NCBI GenBank assembly: GCA_020201485.1
Contig: JAIVGT010000016.1
Location: 1-9,717, forward strand
DNA from: Halobacteriales archaeon
GTDB taxonomy: Archaea > Thermoplasmatota > SW-10-69-26 > JACQPN01 > JAIVGT01
DNA length: 9,717 nt
Reading direction: 5' to 3'
The first letter of the stretch is position 1. Every line of letters starts with the position of its first letter. The notes under the pieces are model-generated. The model searched no databases, had not been told where the DNA came from, and saw nothing but the letters and a program-made list of their open reading frames with translations. Below are positions 5,583 to 9,717 of the stretch, piece by piece. The position numbers and the translations under genes were made by a program.

Positions 5583-7127
5583 ATGGTGGAGCACTTCTTC
5601 ACAGTCAAGCGCTTCGACATCGACCTGGGCAAGTACCAGGTCGTGCTGAACGACCACGACGCCGAGGAGCTCGGCGTGCACAGCCAGGACCGGGTCAAGG
5701 TCGCGAAGAACGGCGACCAGGTCACGGCCATCGTGGACACGACGGACAGCGTCGTCGAGCCCGGGCAGTGCGGGGCGTTCCTCGAGCTCGTGGAGCGGCT
5801 GGACCTCAAGGACGGGGACAAGCTCCTCATCACGCCCGCGGACAAGCCGGCGAGCATCCACCACATCCGCAAGAAGATGCGGGGCGGGGAGCTGACCGGC
5901 GAGGAGATCGACCAGCTCGTCCGCGACATCGTGGACGGGGACATCACGGACATCGAGCTCAGCGCGTACGTGACCGCGGTCGAGATCCGCGACATGAACA
6001 TCCGCGAGGTCGAGGACCTCACGCGCGCGATGGTGAAGTACGGCGAGGTCATCGAGTTCGAGGGCCAGACCGTCTTCGACAAGCACAGCATCGGCGGCGT
6101 GCCGGGGAACAAGATCACGCTCCTCGTCGTGCCCATCGTCGCCGCCGCCGGCCTGCTCATCCCGAAGACGAGCTCGCGCGCCGTCACGGGCGCTGCCGGC
6201 ACGAGCGACATCATGGAGTGCTTCTGCCCGGTCACGCTCACCGGCGAGGAGATCAAGCGCATCACCCTGGAGCACGGCGGCGTGATGTGCTGGGGCGGCG
6301 GCGTGAACCTCGCCCCGGCGGACGACATCATCATCCGGGTGGAGCACCCGCTCGGCCTCGACCCGAAGGCGCAGCTCCTCGCTTCCGTCATGGCGAAGAA
6401 GAAGGCCGTGGGTGCGCAGCACGTCGTCATCGACCTGCCGACGGGCGAGGGCACGAAGCTGCCCGACCCGGACGCGGCCCGGCGCCTGGCGCGCGACTTC
6501 ATCGACCTGGGCGAGCGCCTCGACATGCGCGTCGAGTGCGCCATCACCTACGGGAGCCAGCCCGTGGGCAAGACCATCGGCCCGGCGCTGGAAGGCAACG
6601 AGGCCCTGGCCGCGCTGCGCGGCGAGGACGCCGCTCCGCGCTCCCTCCTGGAGAAGAGCACGAGCATCGCCGGCATCCTGCTCGAGATGGGCGGCGTGTG
6701 CAGCCGGGGCAAGGGCAAGCGCAAGGCGGAGGAGATCCTCGCGAGCGGGGACGCGCACCGCAAGTTCTGGGACATCGTCAAGGCGCAAGGCGGCAAGGAA
6801 GTGCCGCTGCTCGAGGTCGGCAAGCACAAGGCCGACATCGTGAGCATGGAGGACGGCTACGTCACGGGCATCGGCAACAAGACCCTCGTGAACCTGGCGC
6901 GGCTCACCGGCGCGCCCAAGGACAAGGGGGCGGGCGTGGTCATCCACAAGAAACGCGGCGACAAGGTGGACCCGGGCGACGCCATCCTCACGCTGTACGC
7001 GGAGAGCGAGTTCAAGATGCGCACGGCGCTCGCGCACGCGAAGAAGTTCCAGCCCATCCGCATCGAGGGCATGCTCATGCAGCGCATCCCGGAGATCCGC
7101 GAGCTCCCCGAGGTCAGCCGGGTCTGA
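5583..7127 (+). CDS. deoA: AMP phosphorylase
   Basis: This cytoplasmic enzyme splits AMP (also CMP and UMP in characterised archaeal enzymes) with phosphate into the free base and ribose-1,5-bisphosphate; an isomerase then makes ribulose-1,5-bisphosphate for type III Rubisco. The 514 residues match the roughly 500-residue archaeal family. The N-terminal ~85-residue domain, absent from thymidine phosphorylase and linked to assembly, is present (1-85). Next come a helical domain (about 100-160), phosphate-binding DKHSIGG (166-172), the archaeal form of the pyrimidine phosphorylase signature, SSRAVTGAAGTSDIME (197-212), GGVMCWGGGVNLAPADD (232-248), and a C-terminal domain (about 410-490; VIHKKRGDKVDPGD at 453-466). 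All expected motifs are intact. ATG 5583 has an SD-like GGGGATG. Neither the isomerase nor Rubisco is in the window. Thymidine phosphorylase is unlikely given the N-terminal domain. Confidence 0.95.
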   Translation: MVEHFFTVKRFDIDLGKYQVVLNDHDAEELGVHSQDRVKVAKNGDQVTAIVDTTDSVVEPGQCGAFLELVERLDLKDGDKLLITPADKPASIHHIRKKMRGGELTGEEIDQLVRDIVDGDITDIELSAYVTAVEIRDMNIREVEDLTRAMVKYGEVIEFEGQTVFDKHSIGGVPGNKITLLVVPIVAAAGLLIPKTSSRAVTGAAGTSDIMECFCPVTLTGEEIKRITLEHGGVMCWGGGVNLAPADDIIIRVEHPLGLDPKAQLLASVMAKKKAVGAQHVVIDLPTGEGTKLPDPDAARRLARDFIDLGERLDMRVECAITYGSQPVGKTIGPALEGNEALAALRGEDAAPRSLLEKSTSIAGILLEMGGVCSRGKGKRKAEEILASGDAHRKFWDIVKAQGGKEVPLLEVGKHKADIVSMEDGYVTGIGNKTLVNLARLTGAPKDKGAGVVIHKKRGDKVDPGDAILTLYAESEFKMRTALAHAKKFQPIRIEGMLMQRIPEIRELPEVSRV

Positions 7128-7191
7128 GCGGCGGACGGGTCCCGGTGGGCAGGGCGTCGAAGGCTGCCCGAGCCAACGCCCCATCCTCCAC

Positions 7192-7200
7192 AAACTTTAA
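7192..7200 (+). promoter_or_regulatory. TATA box of the membrane wHTH regulator gene
   Basis: AAACTTTAA, after CTCCAC, stands out in a GC-rich gap and is centred about 29 bases before GTG 7226, which lacks a Shine-Dalgarno site. That distance fits a leaderless archaeal transcript and supports the GTG start. Confidence 0.55.
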
Positions 7201-7225
7201 GCGTGCATCCAAGCGTGGGAAGGTT

Positions 7226-8779
7226 GTGGCAAGGGGGAGTCGGCTGATCGGTGCAGCCGCGCTCGTGGCGCTCATCCTGCTTCCTGCAGCGTTGGCGGAC
7301 ACGCAGAGCCCGGTGACCATCCAGCCCAACTACGACTACTCCGCGGACGCGGGCGCGCTCCTGGCGCAGGTCGGCGGCGCGCATCCCTCGGTCCAAGCGA
7401 CCTTCACCTGGACCAAGGCGACCGCGTACGAGGTCCGCCTGCCCGGCCTGGCCTTGACCGGCACGAAGGGCCAGGACGTGCCCGTCGTGGTCAGCGTCAC
7501 GCCCCTCGGCCCCGGCGCGCTCCAGCTCGACCCGCAACGCGCGGCGGAGCTGCTCGTCCTCACCGACCCGCACGGCCTGAGCGTGGCGCAGCTCCCGGTG
7601 AACGCCCCGGCGGACCCGGCGCGCCTCGTCGTGGGCGTCGCGGACCTGCTCGGCGACCCGTCGAGCCTCGACCCGCAGGACCTGCGCGTCAGCCCGTCCA
7701 TCACGTACACCATCCCCGGCATGCTCGCCGACCGCCCGGTCGAGGCGCGCGCCGACGGCGGCCTGCTCGCCCTGTTCGCGCAGGGCCCGGTCCAGCTCAG
7801 CGGCGGGCACATCCCGTACGCGCGCGAGCTCGGCCAAGGCGTGGACGGCGAGCGCTTCCTCCTCCTGCAGGCGGAAGGCGCGCACCTCGTGCTCCAAGGC
7901 TCCGGCCTGGCCGCGGTGCTCCAGCTCCCCCAGGCAAGCGCCGGCGCGGGCCTGGCCAGCCAGGTGCTCGGCCTGCACGCGCAGCAGCGCGGCGACGTGG
8001 CGAGCGGCGCGCAAGGCCTGAGCGTGGCGCAGCGCGCCGACCTGCTCGGCGCCTTGCTCGGAACGCAGGCCGCGCCCGGCAGCCGCGACTCCGGCGCGCA
8101 AGCGGGGGGCGTCGCCCCCCTGGACGCGCAAGCGGCCGCCGTCGGCATGGCCCTGGGCGGCGCGGCGGCCCTCGTCGCCGTCGGCATCGCCGCCTTGGCC
8201 TTGTACGGCAAGACGGGCCTCCTCGGCCTGCTCGCGCCCCTCTACGCCCGCCTGCAGCACGACGAGGTGCTGAACAACGGCGCGCGCGAGTCCATCTACC
8301 GCCACATCGTGGCCAACCCGGGCGTGAACGTGAGCGAGGTCGTGAAGCGGTTCGGCCTGGGCTGGGGGGCGACGGTGTACCACCTGCGCGTCCTGGAGCG
8401 CAACCACCTCGTGAGCACGGCGCGGCATGGAAGGCAGGTCTGCTACTTCCAGAACGGCGGGGCCTATGCCGGCCAGATGCAGGGCATCAGCGCCGTGCGC
8501 AACGGCAACGCCGCCCTCGTGGCGCGCACCATCCTGGAGCAGCCGGGGCTGGCCCAGCGCGACCTGTGCGCGCGCACCCGCCTCGCCCAGCCCACGGTGA
8601 GCTGGCACCTGCAGCGCCTGGAGGAAGCGGGCCTCGTGCTCGCCCAGGGCGCGGGGCGCAAGCGCTACCACCCGACGGAGCAGCTGCGCGCCATCGAGGA
8701 GCGCGGCCTGCTGGCTCAGCGGGACGCGAGCACGGTCGCTCCGAGCGCGAGCGCGCCGAGCAACGTGATGAACGCGTAG
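7226..8779 (+). CDS. Membrane-anchored regulator with two winged-helix domains
   Basis: This 517-residue protein combines an outside domain, one membrane helix and two DNA-binding domains inside. GTG 7226 is chosen because a signal peptide follows at once (MARGSRLIGAAALVALILLP, cleavage likely after AALA, residue 24) and a TATA box lies about 29 bases upstream; in-frame codons further up do not look coding. The outside region (25-300) is beta-rich, with no family I recognise. It is followed by a membrane helix (about 303-327), a wHTH domain (346-410; NVSEVVKRFGLGWGATVYHL at 368-387) and a second wHTH (421-485; RDLCARTRLAQPTVSWHLQR at 445-464), both MarR/ArsR-like. Similar membrane wHTH proteins are common in Thermoplasmatota and other Euryarchaea. 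It probably acts as a one-component signal-to-DNA switch; target genes are unknown. The last ~20 residues are encoded opposite the DUF4010 gene. Confidence 0.85.
   Translation: MARGSRLIGAAALVALILLPAALADTQSPVTIQPNYDYSADAGALLAQVGGAHPSVQATFTWTKATAYEVRLPGLALTGTKGQDVPVVVSVTPLGPGALQLDPQRAAELLVLTDPHGLSVAQLPVNAPADPARLVVGVADLLGDPSSLDPQDLRVSPSITYTIPGMLADRPVEARADGGLLALFAQGPVQLSGGHIPYARELGQGVDGERFLLLQAEGAHLVLQGSGLAAVLQLPQASAGAGLASQVLGLHAQQRGDVASGAQGLSVAQRADLLGALLGTQAAPGSRDSGAQAGGVAPLDAQAAAVGMALGGAAALVAVGIAALALYGKTGLLGLLAPLYARLQHDEVLNNGARESIYRHIVANPGVNVSEVVKRFGLGWGATVYHLRVLERNHLVSTARHGRQVCYFQNGGAYAGQMQGISAVRNGNAALVARTILEQPGLAQRDLCARTRLAQPTVSWHLQRLEEAGLVLAQGAGRKRYHPTEQLRAIEERGLLAQRDASTVAPSASAPSNVMNA
8095..8135 (+). 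repeat. 11-base direct repeats flanking a GC hairpin
   Basis: CGCGCAAGCGG occurs at 8095-8105 and 8125-8135, 30 bases apart. Between and overlapping them lies a perfect hairpin, GGGGGGC (8104-8110), loop GTC, GCCCCCC (8114-8120). The segment encodes the linker before the membrane helix of the wHTH protein (AQAGGVAPLDAQA), so coding bias could explain part of it. Confidence 0.5.
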
Positions 8780-9717
8780 GCCGCGGCGCTGTGCTTGTAC
8801 ATCGACGTGTTCGTCGCGCGCAGGATGAGCAGCTTGTTCGCCGCTCCGATGATGCACGCCAGGGCGCACACGATGCCCGCGGTCGTGGGCTCGGCCTGGC
8901 CGAGCGCGGCCAGGCTGCCGACGCTGGCCACGACCGCGCCGCCGCTCACCAGGGCTCCGAGGAGCGAGGCGTACACGCCCCAGGAGCCCAACGCGACGCG
9001 CGCGGCATAGGCGAGCGCGCTGACCAGGGCGAAGATGATGGCGAAGCGCACCGCGGGCCCGAGCGCGAACGGGTTGCCGATGGTGGCGCGCGCCACGGGG
9101 ACGTCGCCCACGCGGCGCTCGCGCAGCAGGGCCAGGGCCAGGCCGGCGAGGGCCATGACGGCGACGGCGGGGAGCATGATGCGCGCCGTGCCCAGGCTCA
9201 GGTCCACGAACGCGGCGATGGCCAGGTTCCGCACGGCCCCGGTGCTCGTGCTCAGCAGCGCGCCGACGACGGCCGGGCGCTCCAGGAACTCGTCCTGGCG
9301 GGCCTGCACGGCCAGGCTGGCCGTGGTCGCCTCGCTGCTCACCAGGCCCCCGAGCAGGCCGCTCACCTCCACGCCCCGCCGCGCGCCCACGCTGCGCATG
9401 GCGACGAAGCTGGCGAAGCTGATGGCGCTGACGAACACGACGATGAGCAGGATGTTGTACGGGTCGAAGACGCGCTTCGGCCCGACGAGGCCGTAGGCGT
9501 CGAGGGGCTGGGTGATGCTCGCCGTCAGGGGGAAGAGGATGAAGGCCAGGGTGATGAACTGCACCGCGGCCATGACCTCCTCGTCGCTGATGTGGTGGGC
9601 GATGCCGTGCAGCCGGCGCTTGCTCACGAGGAGCGCGGCGGTGGCCACGCCCACGACCATGCCCTCCAGGCGCAGGCCGTAGCCGATGAGCCCGCCGGCG
9701 AAGAAGGTCACGAACAT
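8716..9717 (-). CDS. MgtC/DUF4010 family membrane protein (5' end cut off)
   Basis: The visible 333 residues are very hydrophobic, with roughly ten membrane segments, and match the DUF4010 half of MgtC/SapB-DUF4010 proteins. The family-typical pieces are RRLHGIAHHISDEEVMAAVQ (34-53), SGLLGGLVSSEATTASLAVQ (119-138), NPFALGPAVRFA (215-226) and a final SMYKHSAAAYAFITLLGALA (305-324). Family members have about 400-430 residues with an N-terminal MgtC domain, so about 100 residues should lie beyond the right edge. The Met encoded at 9715-9717 is probably internal: the first visible segment (MFVTFFAGGLIGYG) continues a domain and does not look like a true start. The role is unsettled; MgtC relatives are tied to magnesium or acid stress and membrane energetics, while DUF4010 itself is uncharacterised. 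Its 3' end overlaps the wHTH gene by 64 bases, tail to tail. Confidence 0.85.
   Translation of the reverse strand: MFVTFFAGGLIGYGLRLEGMVVGVATAALLVSKRRLHGIAHHISDEEVMAAVQFITLAFILFPLTASITQPLDAYGLVGPKRVFDPYNILLIVVFVSAISFASFVAMRSVGARRGVEVSGLLGGLVSSEATTASLAVQARQDEFLERPAVVGALLSTSTGAVRNLAIAAFVDLSLGTARIMLPAVAVMALAGLALALLRERRVGDVPVARATIGNPFALGPAVRFAIIFALVSALAYAARVALGSWGVYASLLGALVSGGAVVASVGSLAALGQAEPTTAGIVCALACIIGAANKLLILRATNTSMYKHSAAAYAFITLLGALALGATVLASR

Noticed and set aside
5576..7225. An open frame continuous from 5576 into the wHTH protein, suggesting a giant fusion
   Set aside because: The first two thirds are an out-of-frame reading of AMP phosphorylase. The real protein starts at GTG 7226, with a signal peptide and TATA box in place.
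1..9717. CRISPR array, insertion sequence or defence system
   Set aside because: There are no regularly spaced repeats, no transposase or Cas-like motifs, and no terminal inverted repeats. The recognised genes are housekeeping, signalling and membrane functions.

Overview
The window looks like a piece of a GC-rich archaeal chromosome, most likely a high-GC member of the Thermoplasmatota, although that assignment is an inference. The archaeal evidence is an archaeal-type aspartyl-tRNA synthetase, an archaeal AMP phosphorylase, small secreted proteins including one PKD domain, a membrane-anchored regulator with two winged-helix domains, and TATA-like boxes about 25-29 bases ahead of start codons that lack Shine-Dalgarno sites (leaderless transcripts). 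The proteins are not strongly acidic, which argues against Haloarchaea.

Layout: 1-620 is noticeably less GC-rich than the rest. It holds the start of a secreted or membrane protein running off the left edge (minus strand) and an unrecognised six-helix membrane protein (plus strand). Next come a short 3' coding remnant (666-779) and two convergent genes for small secreted proteins (849-1056 plus, 1254-1716 minus). Each of these two is readable only if one extra base is skipped, and in each case the extra base can sit in a homopolymer. A hairpin that may be a terminator lies between them. From 1815 a plus-strand series follows: aspS, a Cache-type sensor histidine kinase without a partner response regulator, a 428-base gap with a small coding-like frame and hairpins, AMP phosphorylase (deoA), and a membrane-bound double-wHTH regulator. 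The last gene, minus strand and cut by the right edge, is an MgtC/DUF4010 membrane protein whose 3' end overlaps the regulator gene tail to tail by 64 bases.

How the genes relate: the plus-strand genes are spaced 50-430 bases apart, and most have their own TATA-like box, so they look like separately transcribed genes and not one operon. AspRS serves translation and, from one key residue, may charge both tRNA-Asp and tRNA-Asn. AMP phosphorylase starts archaeal nucleoside-phosphate salvage (AMP to ribose-1,5-bisphosphate, which in many archaea leads to type III Rubisco), but no partner of that pathway is in the window. The histidine kinase and the membrane wHTH protein are two independent ways to sense the outside. 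No CRISPR array, complete mobile element, rRNA or tRNA was seen. The least explained parts are the 1-780 region, the two frame-broken secreted genes, the 5155-5582 gap, and several small hairpins and repeats.
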